From: Rana temporaria
Taxonomy: Eukaryota; Chordata; Amphibia; Anura; Ranidae
Length of the DNA stretch: 64,000 nucleotides
Direction of reading: 5' to 3'
Assembly: GCF_905171775.1 (NCBI RefSeq)
Contig: NC_053490.1
Location: forward strand, 457,452,562 to 457,516,561
Below the pieces are notes generated by a model. It searched no databases, had not been told where the DNA came from, and was given only the letters and a program-made list of their open reading frames with translations. The position numbers and the translations under genes are program-made. This document shows, piece after piece, positions 22,296 to 32,460 of the stretch; the stretch's first letter is position 1; each line of letters opens with the position of its first letter.

Positions 22296-22884
22296 TGGTT
22301 TGCGCAAAAGTTTTAGCATCTACAAAATATGGGATAGATTTATGGACATTATTGTTTTTACTGGTAATGATGGCTATCTGTGATTTTTAGAGGGACTACG
22401 ACATTGCGGTGGACAAATCTGACCCTAAGTGACACTTTTTGGGGACCAGTGACATTATTACAGTGATCAGTGCTAAAAAAAAATATATACTGATCAATGT
22501 ATAAATGACAGTGGCAGGGAAGGGGTTAACACTAGGGGGCGCTCAAGGGGTTAACTGTGTTCCCTGGGTGTTTTATAATGTGCGGGGGGATAGGCTTACT
22601 GGGACAACACAGATCGCTGTTCCTGATCACTAGGAACAGCAGATCTCCAAGTTGTCCCCTGTCAGACAGGGGATCCCCCTGTTTTACATAGGCAGATCAC
22701 CGTTCTGCCTCTCTTTGCATCGAATCTGCCGAACCCAGTGGCGAGCTCCCGCGGCACGTGCCTGCTGTATATCATGCACGGACTGACGTACAGGTATGTT
22801 GGTTCGTGCAGCTGGACCACCCTGCCGCAGTATATGTGTGGTCCAGAAGTTATTAATGTCCAAAATATAACAGCACCTTACATG

Positions 22885-23714
22885 TAGACATGTGCATTCG
22901 TTTTCATCCGGATGCATTTTCGTCCGAATTTCAGGTATTTTCGTTATCGCTTTACCAAATGAAAACGAACGCGCAGAATCCGAAATCCGAAAGTTCCGAC
23001 ATTAAAAAATGCTTTATTTTCATTTTCGTTGCTACAACAGTTCGATATACATAGGAAATTCGACATGACGCGGACAATAGCAATCTGTGTCTATCGAACC
23101 TGTGGTCGAATGTGCCTAACCTTAACTCTATTAGTCCAAGATTATTCTACATAGAGAGGAAAGATTCGACATTATAGAGACAGTGTTGGGGTAGACCATT
23201 CGATATGAACGGCGAAGATTCGACGAAGCATCGAAAAACATACAAATGTCGAATCTGTTATTGAAGGCTTATGGTGTCTGGCGCAAGTTCTAAGAAGATT
23301 CGACAAGCAGCTAAACTGTACGACGCCAAAATCGTATATTTTCAGGTCAAATGCTCTGCCAAGGCTATAGAAGAATTTGAATGTTAGTTGACTAGTAATA
23401 ATAATTCATAAATATAATTATTACTAGTGTCATATAACATTAGAATTCTCCTATAGCTTGTAGGCGGAACATTCGACCGGAAATGTCTGATTTCGGCATC
23501 GTACAGTTTAGCTGCTCCGTCTAATCTTCTTAGAACATTCGACAGACACCATAAGCCTTCAATTGACAGATTCGACCTTAATTAATTCGGATTTTCGGAT
23601 GAATGCTTTTAATAACGAAACAAAATAAAACAAATTTCGGGAGTAACTAAATAGATTTATTTTTCGGACTAAAACGAAATTCCGAAACAAAATATTTCAG
23701 TGCGCACATGTCTA
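22885..23714. mobile_element. Foldback hAT-like element with 8 bp target duplication
   Basis: Ends TAGACATGTGCATTCG and GTGCGCACATGTCTA are inverted; the flanks are identical 8-mers CTTACATG (22877-22884 and 23715-23722). The 830 bp body is itself a long imperfect palindrome rich in ATTCGAC/GTCGAAT motifs, with a TAGTAATAATAATTC / ATTATTACTA centre near 23395-23435. No transposase is encoded. The 8 bp duplication points to hAT. Confidence 0.85.
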
Positions 23715-23865
23715 CTTACATGTTGATTTAAATTCTCTCTATTTTGATATCTTCAAAGGGTAGGATCAACTGTATATGATTGGGTATATGGGATTGTATG
23801 ATATTTTATTTATTTTTATGGTTGAACTAGATGGACTTGTGTCTTTTTTCAACATGACTAACTAT

Positions 23866-23868
<3 letters not shown>

Positions 23869-23922
<54 letters not shown>
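23869..23922. repeat. (AC)n microsatellite
   Basis: 27 uninterrupted AC dinucleotides. The 80-codon ORF across it is an artefact of the repeat. Confidence 0.97.
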
Positions 23923-23924
<2 letters not shown>

Positions 23925-24460
23925 TTGTGGAATACAAATAGATTGGAAAAAAAAGAAGGCATATAAAACACCCGATGCATGTCTGGTGCTTAGATGCACA
24001 TTAGTATTTCTATGGTAAATTTATGCTATAATCCACAAACTGCAAAGCATCGCATCTCAAGTGCTGCAGTTTGCATAGGCATGTCTTCCAGTGCCTTCGG
24101 AATTGCTGTATCTTATGACCTACAGTGTCCTTTATAAGTGCCTTATAATCTACGTTTCCCAGAGAAATGAATGAGGGCTGCTACAAACATGTTATTGTAC
24201 ATCAATGTTGGGAGCTTCCCTGGATTAAACACTCATGTGCACAAGTCCTTAGGATTCCTGCGGTAACCAAGAACAACTGCTTTAGAACTCCCTGTGTACT
24301 TGGCATTTGTGATATTTATGAATGCCGAAAATGTATTTATGGAGCCTGATACACTCCCATGACTCAACATTCTTGATAAAATATCGTTAAATTTAGACCC
24401 CACACTTTGCGTATCGATGATTAATTAGGGAGATTCCAAACTAGACTTCCTAGGCACAAT
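23923..24460. other. Unclassified non-coding sequence
   Basis: No gene or repeat recognised; possibly single-copy. Confidence 0.35.
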
Positions 24461-25185
24461 GGCCCAGATTCTCGTAGATGGGCGTAAATCTGCGGCGGCG
24501 TAACGCATGTCATTTACGTTACGCCGCCGCAAGTTTTACAGGAAAGTGCTTTATTCACAAAGAACTTGCCTGTAAAGTTGCGGCGGCGTAGCATAAATCC
24601 CCCGGCGCAAGCCCGCCTAATTCAAATGAGCCGGGTAGGGGGCGTGGAGCATTTAAATTAGGCGCGTTCCCGTGCAGAACGTACTGCGCATGCGTCGTCC
24701 GGAAAATATCCAAGGGTGCATTGCTCCATTTGACGACGCAAGGACGTCATTGGTTTCGATGTGAACGTAAATGGCGTCCAGCCCCATTCACGGACGACTT
24801 ACGCAAACGACGTAAATTTAAAAATTTTGACGCGGGAACAACGGCCATACTGGTCATTGGTTGCCCCTCATGTAGCAGGGGCAACTTTACGTGTCGCAAA
24901 TCTAACGTAAACGTCGTAACTTCACTGCGTCGACCGCGCGTACGTTCGGGAATTCGCGTATTTTGCATACTTGACGGGGAAAACGACGGAGGCGACACCT
25001 AGCGGCGAAAAAAATAAATTGCATTTAAGATCCGACAGCGTAAGAGCCTTACGCCTGTCGGATCTAATGGTTATCTATGCGTAACTGATTCTAAGAATCA
25101 GCCGCATAGATACGACGGCCCAGATTAGGACTTACGACAGCGTACATTGCGTTGCGCCGTCGTAAGCCCTATGAGAATCTGGGCC
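24461..25185. repeat. 0.7 kb TIR element, GGCCCAGATTC family
   Basis: Starts GGCCCAGATTCTCGTAGATG and ends ATGAGAATCTGGGCC, with internal GATCCGACAG and CTGTCGGATC arms. The two overlapping ORFs at 24721-25002 and 24747-24998 lie on opposite strands of one arm and are not genes. Confidence 0.8.
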
Positions 25186-25684
25186 TAAGTGTATGTAGCC
25201 AATTGGTCAATGGCCAAAAAATTCAGCCAATAGCATGCATGAGATGTGATTCGATAGGACTTCTGTATGTGTAATCTCTATACTGAGTCTTCAAACCATA
25301 GCCCAGTAAGCTCTGTAGCTTTTACTTTAGTGAGGCTGTTTCTATAGTAATTCACTGTCCTACATAAAAGATCAAATGAGGCCGAAACATGCAGACTGTC
25401 GATAGAGATTTAATTTCAAGACAAGTGTATGTTATGATGATATTATTATCACCCAAGTCTCTGGTGCAAAAGGGCTAGTTACCTTTATTTGGCTTGCTGT
25501 TTTTTAGTATAACTGTTTCTATGTTAAAAATATTTTTTTAAAGTACAGATTAAAGTAATATAAACTATTTCGTAAGCATATTGAGTTTGAGAGTACAATA
25601 TCAATAAAGGGTCCCTGTATCAATTGTAAAGTATCAAAACAATTCTCGACCTCTTTAAAAGTGGCTCTAAAGTCATTAAGTACA
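25186..25684. other. Unclassified non-coding sequence
   Basis: No gene; a GAGGCCGAAACATGC string near 25379 is weakly hammerhead-like but lacks the other parts. Confidence 0.35.
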
Positions 25685-26323
25685 TTAAAGTGGATGTAAA
25701 CCCCCAAAAAAAAAAATGTTTTTCTTTTTGATGTCACAATGTAGAGAATAAGATTTCCTATCATCTGTGCCCAGTGTTGCCACACAGAGTTAATCCAGCT
25801 CTGAGCAATCCTCTTGTATTGTTCAGTGAAAATTAACAGACTTCCAGATAAAACCTGTCTAAATTAAAAGTCCGAAAGCCTCTCTCCTTGCTTTGAGTGA
25901 CAGGTTATTTACATATCTAGCTTGGACATGTTTATCATATGTTATGTTATGTTTATCATGATATGAGGTGATCCACAGGTCATTGTATATTACCAGGATG
26001 TGTTATGTGGGGGAGGGGTGGATTTCTCACTTTTTATACTGTGGATCACCTCATATTATGATAAACATAACATAACATATGATAAACATGTCCGAGCTAG
26101 ATATGTAAATAACCTGTCACTCAAAGCAAGGAGAGAGGCTTTCAGACTTTTAATTTAGACAGGGTTTTATCTGGAAGTCTGTTAATTTTCACTGAACAAT
26201 AAAAGAGGATTGCTCAAATCTGGATTAACTCTGTGTGACAAGACTGGGCACAGATAATAGGAAATCTTATTCTCTACATTGTGACATAACAAAATAATAA
26301 TTTGGGGTTTACATCCACTTTAA
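25685..26323. repeat. Long foldback MITE with TTAA target
   Basis: TTAAAGTGGATGTAAACCCC at the left and GGGGTTTACATCCACTTTAA at the right. The arms are about 280 bp each and closely match throughout, including TTATCATATGTTATG and its complement; the loop (about 25985-26040) is short. A transcript would fold into one long hairpin. Non-coding. Confidence 0.9.
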
Positions 26324-26723
26324 GGTAAAAATCTTCCCACTAACTTTGTCCACCCCGTCCTCCAAATAATTACTCGAGTCCAGGGCTGTGCCCACCTGCA
26401 GCAGCACGGATTTCTTACTGCCCTCACAGCACAGTGGGAGGCATTTGTTCCTGCTTCTATCAATCAAATCCAGTGAAGAGGGATTGGGGAGGCGTGGCTG
26501 ATCCGCACTGTGTGCATCTATGGGTGCACACACCCCAGCTTGGAAACGCACCCACATGTGTGCCCCTATAGCATACCGATTACTTTGGGGGCACACGGAA
26601 AAGAGATGGAGTGCCGGCAAGGGATACCAAAAGCGGAGAGAAGAGGCCGCAATACCATTGCACAAAACAGTATATACACCTCTTTTTTCATTTTAGGTAA
26701 AAAAAAAAAAAAGAGACTTTAAG
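26324..26723. other. Unclassified non-coding sequence
   Basis: The 118-codon minus ORF (26309-26665) starts in the preceding MITE's flank and has no recognised domain. Confidence 0.35.
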
Positions 26724-26952
26724 GGTCGGCTCACACCATAAATCCCACAGGAATGCGCTGTGCATTCCTGGGCAATTCACATGAGATCTGGGTGCAGTTT
26801 GATTTCAGCTCATTCATTTGAATGGGCTGAAATTGCGCTGGACTGCAGCAAAAGTAGTGCATGCGCTACTTTACAAAAGACAGAGCAACCAGATCACATG
26901 ATACTTCTGTACCACGCAATCTGGTGAAGGAAAACACACTGCAAAGCGAATA
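26724..26952. repeat. Partial 'CTCACACC' TIR repeat
   Basis: GGTCGGCTCACACC followed by GGAATGCGCTGTGCATTCC resembles, in inverted order, the end at 30500-30595. Only one end is present. Confidence 0.5.
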
Positions 26953-27180
26953 ACCTCAGATGATACACAGAGATTAAACAAATCCTTCTACATAAGTTTT
27001 ACTTTATCTGCAGCCATCTTTCCTCTACATTAAAAGTGCAGAATTGTGAAAAAATCCTTCTTCCGTGAGGAGCAGAGAGGAGGGGGTGGAGAGCTGCAGT
27101 TAGAGCTCCTGCACAGTGTCTAAGAGCCGATTGGAGGGAAAGGGACAACCCCCCCCCCCTCCCTTACACACACACACACA
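26953..27180. repeat. Second copy of the 1295-1545 dispersed repeat
   Basis: Shares CCTCAGATGATACACAGAGA, CTGCAGCCATCTTTCCTCTAC and the GATTGGAGGGAAAGGGACA region with the copy near the window start; ends in C-rich and (AC) tracts. Confidence 0.6.
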
Positions 27181-27736
27181 CTATTGGGTAGATTCACACA
27201 CACAATGGCCTAAAATTAGGACGGCCTAGCCTAGTCTTTTTAGGCTACACCGCCGTAAATTATTTAGCTTGATCAAAGTATTCCTATTAATGTTAGGCTT
27301 AGTTAGGTTTTCATTAAGTACTAAAGTCGGTAATCCATCAACTAGATCTAAAGTGACATGTTAAATGCATTATGTGGTCTTTGGCCATCTGCAGGCAATA
27401 CATTCAGCAGAAACTGAGAAGTTAACAGCATTGTAATGAAGCAATATACGTCATACAAGCACAATACAGTCCTGTATCATAATCACAGCAAAAAGATTGC
27501 AAGCCTGTGTGTATTACATATTACTGATGTCGCTATTGAGAGTGAAAAAAAGAGTGATTTAACACTTATCACAATGTTATCTCCCTCTTTTTAATATTTT
27601 TTTCAAAGTCAAGAATATGAGAAATTTACAGAACCGTAGAAACTTTGCATGGGGACTGTCTCCATTTAAATCTACGTGTGGAAATTCACATTACTTCTGT
27701 CTCTGTCACTATCATGTCTGAAGAACAACAAAAAAG
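27181..27736. other. Non-coding flank left of the DIRS element
   Basis: About 80 bp at 27184-27262 resemble the left end of a GGCCAGATTC-family element; the rest is unclassified. It ends at the DIRS left terminus. Confidence 0.4.
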
Positions 27737-27740
27737 AGAT

Positions 27741-27935
27741 TTTTAATACAGCTTACCTGTAAAATCTTTTTCTTGGAGTACATCACGGGACACAGAGCGG
27801 CATTCATTACTATATGGGTTATATGGAGTACCTTAAGGTGTAGACACTGGCAATCTCAAACAGGAAATGCCCCTCCCTATATAACCCCCTCCCATAGGAG
27901 GAGTACCTCAGTTTTGTAGCAAGCAGTATGCCTCC
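27741..27935. repeat. DIRS inverted terminal repeat, left
   Basis: From CATCACGGGACACAGAGCGG to CCTCCCATAGGAGGAGTACC it is the reverse complement of 36793-36930 with few changes. It has its own outer extension (ATTTTTAATACAGCTTACC to CTTGGAGTA) not shared with the right repeat. In element orientation it is the 3' end. Confidence 0.92.
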
Positions 27936-27964
27936 CAAAATGGTCCTCAAAAAAGAGGGGTGGG

Positions 27965-28082
27965 AGCTCTGTGTCCCGTGATGTACTCCAAGAAAAAGAT
28001 TTTACAGGTAAGCTGTATTAAAAATCTCTTTTTCTTTATCGTACATCACGGGACACAGAGCGGCATTCATTACTATATGGGA
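27965..28082. repeat. DIRS internal complementary region
   Basis: Its first half is complementary to the outermost left end (27741-27802) and its second half (CTTTATCGTACATCACGGG...) to the outermost right end (36885-36942). The two halves meet at a shared TTT, as expected for the template that joins the ends during circle formation. Confidence 0.88.
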
Positions 28083-28247
28083 TGTCCCAAAGCAATGCTT
28101 ACAATGAGGGGAGGGAGAACATCTCCAAGACAAAAGGATTTAATTTAGAGATATACTCAAATCATAATAAATCCAACTTAGTTGAGAAAAATAATTTTAA
28201 ATTTTAAATTTAACTCAAAAAAGAGGAGCCCCCGGAATCCGAGGGTC

Positions 28248-28344
28248 TCAAACTGCAGCCTGCAGCACTGCCTGCCCGAAGGCAGTATCAGTATTCCTTC
28301 TTACGTCCAACTTGTAGAATTTTGTAAACGTGTGGACAGAAGAC
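28248..28344 (-). pseudogene. DIRS tyrosine recombinase, C-terminal fragment
   Basis: On the minus strand the frame reads SSVHTFTKFYKLD and ends in a TGA at 28248-28250. This matches the end of DIRS recombinases, where a W-SS-HTF motif precedes the catalytic tyrosine; here the likely nucleophile is the Tyr in KFYKLD. The fragment is separated from the rest of the gene by the transposon at 28347-31535 and is read in the frame that continues the upstream AAT motif. It carries the nucleophile that the upstream part lacks. Confidence 0.85.
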
Positions 28345-29034
28345 CACACTCTAAAAAGTAATTCGAGAGACCTGTTACCACCACTTAATTAAATGCATAT
28401 TTCCAAGGTAAAAATTCAAATTTATTGTTTTAAATAAACTTTTTACGTTGAAAACCTATTTTAATAAGTTCTGTTGATATTATAATGTTGGAAATTACAG
28501 CAACCTAATTTTGTGTGTTGTGTACAGTCCCATTTCTGCATTCATTGATGTAAAAGGAAATTTAAGTTGTGGTAACTTAATAAAATGGACTTGGTAACTC
28601 AATTTTGTTATATCTTGAGTTATTGCAAGTCTCCTCCCCCACCAACATAACGCAGAAAAAGCTGAGACATGTTGGAAGGAAGACCTGCTGCTGCACAGAA
28701 ATATGAAAGACATTTTTAAAGGTGAAAATAATTTGCTTTACAAAGAAATTTGGAACTATTACTGTTTGTAATCCCTTATAGCCTATAGCTCGAGAACTAG
28801 GTGTTAAAAGGCAACACCAACTAACAAACTTTGTCCTAATATAGTGCTGGTTGTTTTTAGCCTTGTGAACATCATTGCCTCATGTCAGTGGGTAGCATTG
28901 ATAGTGCGCCATTTGTAAAATCTGCTAAGCTTGGAAAAGTTTTTGTTTTTTTTTTGTGCCAGGGGAGTCAGTGTATTATAGATTTTAGCTTCTATGGCAA
29001 ACTATATTCAAGACTTCATGGTTTGTTTAAAATA

Positions 29035-29209
29035 TTTACTAAAGGCAAATCCACTTTGCACTGAAGGTGCACTTGGAAGTGCAGTCACTGTAGATCTGAG
29101 GGGGACATGCAAGGAAAATAAAAACAGCATTTTCGCTTGCAGATGATTGGATGATAAAATCAGCAGAGCTTCCCCTAATTTCAGATCTTTCAGATTTGCC
29201 TTTAGTAAA
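29035..29209. repeat. Short TIR MITE (TA target)
   Basis: Ends TTTACTAAAGGCAAAT and ATTTGCCTTTAGTAAA with TA on both flanks; 175 bp, non-coding; inserted in the CACTA-like element. Confidence 0.75.
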
Positions 29210-29394
29210 TAAACCCCAATAGTCTGATTGTTTATTATCTTCTTTCCTTGGAGACGGAGGGACTGTTTTCCTCTCTCCCCTCCAACCTATGGCCACTATT
29301 GTGGTATTCCTATTTGTCTGTTTTTCTTCTTTTTTTTCTTTTTTTTGGATGCTCTTTCCCCCTTATCAGCTCCCTCTTCCCTCTTCCCAAGGCC

Positions 29395-29762
29395 GCTTTC
29401 ACACTGAGGCGCCGTCAGTAGTAAAGCACCGCTATTTTTAGCGGTGCTATTCGGCCGCTAGCGGGGTGTTTTTAACAACCACTAGCGGGCAAAAAAGGGT
29501 TAAAACCGCCGGAAAAGTGCCGCTGCCGGTGGTGCTGCCCAATAATTTCAATGGGCAGGGGTGCTGTAGGAGCGGTGTATCCATGAGAATTTCCCACACC
29601 ATGTTTAAAATGCACTGCAGCTGTGTTCTGCAGTGAGTGTCAATTTTAAGCTAATGACACCCCAAATGCAGATCACAAACGCAGTGTGTTTGCTCGCACT
29701 GGATCATGGTACAGAAGTACCATGTGATCCGGTTGCAATGAGTTTCCAATTGTAGATACACT
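29395..29762. repeat. Half of a 'CTTTCACACTG' TIR repeat plus unclassified GC-rich repeat
   Basis: GGCCGCTTTCACACTGAGG and the CGGCCGCTAGCGGGGTG block are shared with 30730 and 59745, but the expected right end is missing. From about 29580 another repeat begins whose other end is at 30500-30595. Confidence 0.5.
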
Positions 29763-30453
29763 GGCCCAGATTCACAAAGGAGATACGACGGAGTATCTCA
29801 GATACTCCGCCGTATCTCTCAGAGTATCTATGCGACTGATTCATAGAATCAGTTACGCATAGATAGCCCTAAGATCCGACATGTGTAATTTGTTTACACT
29901 GTCGGATCTTAGGATGCAATACCGCGGCCGCCGCTGGGGGGAGTTTGCGTCGTAAACCAGCGTCGGGTATGCAAATTAGGAGTTACGGCGATCCACAACG
30001 GTTTTTTCGCGTTCGCTACGTCGACGCTAGTCTAGTTTCCTGTCGTAAAGTTAGTCGTCGTTTTTGGTGCCTTAACTTTACACAGCACACGTATGTGCTG
30101 TATAAAGTATGGCTGTCGTTCCCGCGTCGAAATTAAAAAATTCACGTCGTTTGCATAAGACGTCCGGGAATACGGAAGTACGCTACGCACGTCGCCGATC
30201 GAAAAAATGACGTCACTTCACGCAAAGCACGGCGGGAAATTCAAAAGGGAGCATGCACAGTAGGTCTGGCGCGGGAGCGCGCCTAATTTAAATGGCACAC
30301 GCCCCTTTGAATTACGCGGGCTTACGCCGGAGGCCGCCGGCGTAGGTTTTCATTGCAAGTGCTTTGTGAATCAGGCACTTGCGATGAAAACTTGCGGCGG
30401 TGTAACGTATCTAGGATACGTTACGCCGCCGCAGTTCTACGTGAATCTGGCTC
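29763..30453. repeat. 0.7 kb TIR element with ACT target duplication
   Basis: GGCCCAGATTCACAAAGG to TACGTGAATCTGGCTC, flanked by ACT (29760-29762 and 30454-30456). A clean member of the family found at 4272 and elsewhere. Confidence 0.87.
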
Positions 30454-30729
30454 ACTACTTTTAGTGCAGTGCAAATTCAGCCCATCCAAAATGAATGAGC
30501 TGAAATCGCATTACACAGAACTGCATGTGAATCGCATGTGAACATACAGTGCATTCCTGTGCAATTTCCAGTGTGAGACGGTCCTAAGTTTATATTTGGC
30601 ACTGTGGTTTTAGATATATTAGGATATATTATACATGGTACAAATCTTTATGTTTGAAACTTATTTTCTATTTTTGTTAACTTGACTATTTATGTTAAAA
30701 AACTCAACTGTTTTGTGTAATAAACTTAA

Positions 30730-31100
30730 GGCCCCTTTCACACGGTGGCGGTAAGTGCGTCCGCGGTAAAGTGCCGCTATTTTTTGCACCGGTATTCGGC
30801 CGCTAGCAGGGCGGTTTTACCCCGCTAGCGGCCAAGAAGTGGTTAAAAAACTGCGGAGGCGTTTTTTCAGCGGTGCTGTCCCATTAAAAATTAATGGGGA
30901 GGAGCGGTATAAACACCACAAGATGTGGCTAGCAGGACTTTTTTCCCGTCCTGCTAGCGCACCGCTCCAGTGTAAAAGCCCTTGGGCTTTCACACTGGAG
31001 ACAAAGCTTTAGGGTCACTGGAGACACAGTTTAGGGTCGGTTTGCAGGCGCTATTTTAAGCGCAATAGCGCCTTTAAACCACTCCAGTGTGAAAGGGGTC
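30730..31100. repeat. Palindromic MITE with TAA target duplication
   Basis: GGCCCCTTTCACACGGTGG to CAGTGTGAAAGGGGTC, flanked by TAA (30727-30729 and 31101-31103). PIF/Harbinger-like by target size and sequence. Confidence 0.85.
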
Positions 31101-31537
31101 TAATTGTTTAACAATTGTGTTGTTGAATGAATTCATTTGTGAAAGCTAGTATAAAAACAAAGCTAAACACTAATAGAGAAAATAACTTTGGACCAACTTG
31201 AGTTTAGCTGTTTATTAACCTAAAGAAAGTGTGCTCAAAATTGTAGAAATTAAGTACATGTGGCTTAAAAAAATGATTGTAGAAACTGGAAAAACTAATT
31301 GGAGCAACTTAATATTGTTGACTACTCAACTTAAAAACATGTGTTTATAATGCCAGTAATTAAGTGGATGGTAAATAAAAATGCATTTATATCTAGCAGA
31401 TAAGCTAATTACCTCAACACAATGTAGGTTGTTGCTTCCACTTAATTTTACCTGACATTGTCATAACTTAAAAAGCTTGATGCAAACTGTTGCGTTATTT
31501 TTTTTTGTTGAGCCAAGACATTATTTTTTAGAGTGCA

Positions 31538-32460
31538 GGTTGCCGCCTTGCAAACTTGAGCCATAGAGATCTGGTGGTGTGCTGCCCAGGAGGCGCCCAT
31601 GGCTCTAGTAGAATGAGCCTTTAATGATACTGGAGGAGGCAACCCTTTCAAGCCGTAGGCCTGAGTGATTAATTGCTTAATCCACCTAGAAATGGTGGAC
31701 TTTGCAGCTGCCTGCCCCTTCTTGGGCCCATCCGGTAGAATGAACAGCACATCTGTTTTCCGGATCTTCTTTGTAGCTTTAAGATAGGCCTTCATGGCCC
31801 TGACAATATCCAAGGTATGCAGCAACCCTTCCTTTCTGGAAGTAGGTTTAGGGAAGAAGGATGGTAATACCAAATCCTGGTTCAAATGAAAACTGGATAT
31901 GACCTTCGGTAGGAAGGAAGGATGAGGGCGGAGAACGACCCTGTCCTTATGAAAAACAAGATATGGTTCCTTACAGGATAAGGCCGCTAGCTCCGAAACT
32001 CTTCTTGCGGAAACTATGGCAACCAAAAATACTAACTTCCTTGTCAGTAGAACCAAAGGAATTTCAGCCAACGGCTCAAACGGTTGTTTCTGTAAACTTG
32101 ACAGAACAAGATTTAAATCCCACGGACAAATCGGGGATTTAACTGGAGGTCTAATACGTAAGACCCCTTGAAGGAAGGTCTTAACCAGCGAGTGGGTGGC
32201 CAGCGGCCGCTGAAACCACACTGACAGAGCAGAAATCTGTCCTTTGATTGTGCTTAATGCCAATCCTTTATCCACTCCTAGCTGGAGAAAACTTAATACT
32301 CTATCGATGGTAAATTTGCGAGAAAGCCATCGCTTGGACTCACACCAGCCTACATAGGCCTTCCAGACCCTGTAATAAATCACCCTAGAGACCGGTTTCC
32401 TGGCTCTGATTAGGGTAGAGACTACTTTCTGAGACAGACCTCTACCCCTGAGAATCAGGG
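31538..32460 (-). pseudogene. DIRS tyrosine recombinase, main part
   Basis: It would cut and rejoin DNA to integrate the circular retrotransposon copy. The frame (C-terminal third of a 1037-codon ORF) contains an N-terminal SAM-like/core-binding region (VIYYRVWKAYVGWCESKRW), the first catalytic Arg in SARRVSELAAL near 32,000, and the H-x-x-R box in KAHSTRAMGASWA near 31,590-31,620, followed by VCKAAT. Beyond that the ORF runs into the CACTA-like insertion, so the tyrosine is supplied only by the detached fragment at 28248-28344. The frame overlaps the end of RT/RNase H by a few codons, as in other DIRS elements. Upstream residues of the same ORF are a shadow of the RT frame except at its N-terminus. 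Confidence 0.88.

Larger units (their letters stand above)
21055..22800. repeat. TTAACCACTT-family element (outer), interrupted by a family member
   Basis: The text left of 21127 (ACTGCACTGTGTCGCTTTAA) and right of 22083 (TTAACTGACAATTGCTTGG) joins into the family's normal internal sequence, as seen at 57560-57590. The outer copy continues with GGTTAACACTAGGGGGCGCT (about 22527) to roughly 22800, where its end is unclear. Confidence 0.7.
28347..31535. mobile_element. CACTA/EnSpm-like non-autonomous transposon inserted in the DIRS recombinase
   Basis: Inverted ends CACTCTAAAAAGTAAT (28347) and, read from the other side, CACTCTAAAAAATAAT (31535), flanked by a CA dinucleotide on both sides (28345-28346, 31536-31537). 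CACTA elements have CACT ends and 2-3 bp duplications; classification is inference from ends only. Subterminal AACTTAA/TTAAGTT motifs are frequent. It encodes no transposase. It carries later insertions at 29035, 29763 and 30730. Confidence 0.8.

Noticed and set aside
23776..24018. 80-codon ORF with a His-Thr repeat
   Set aside because: The repeat is the translation of an (AC)n microsatellite.
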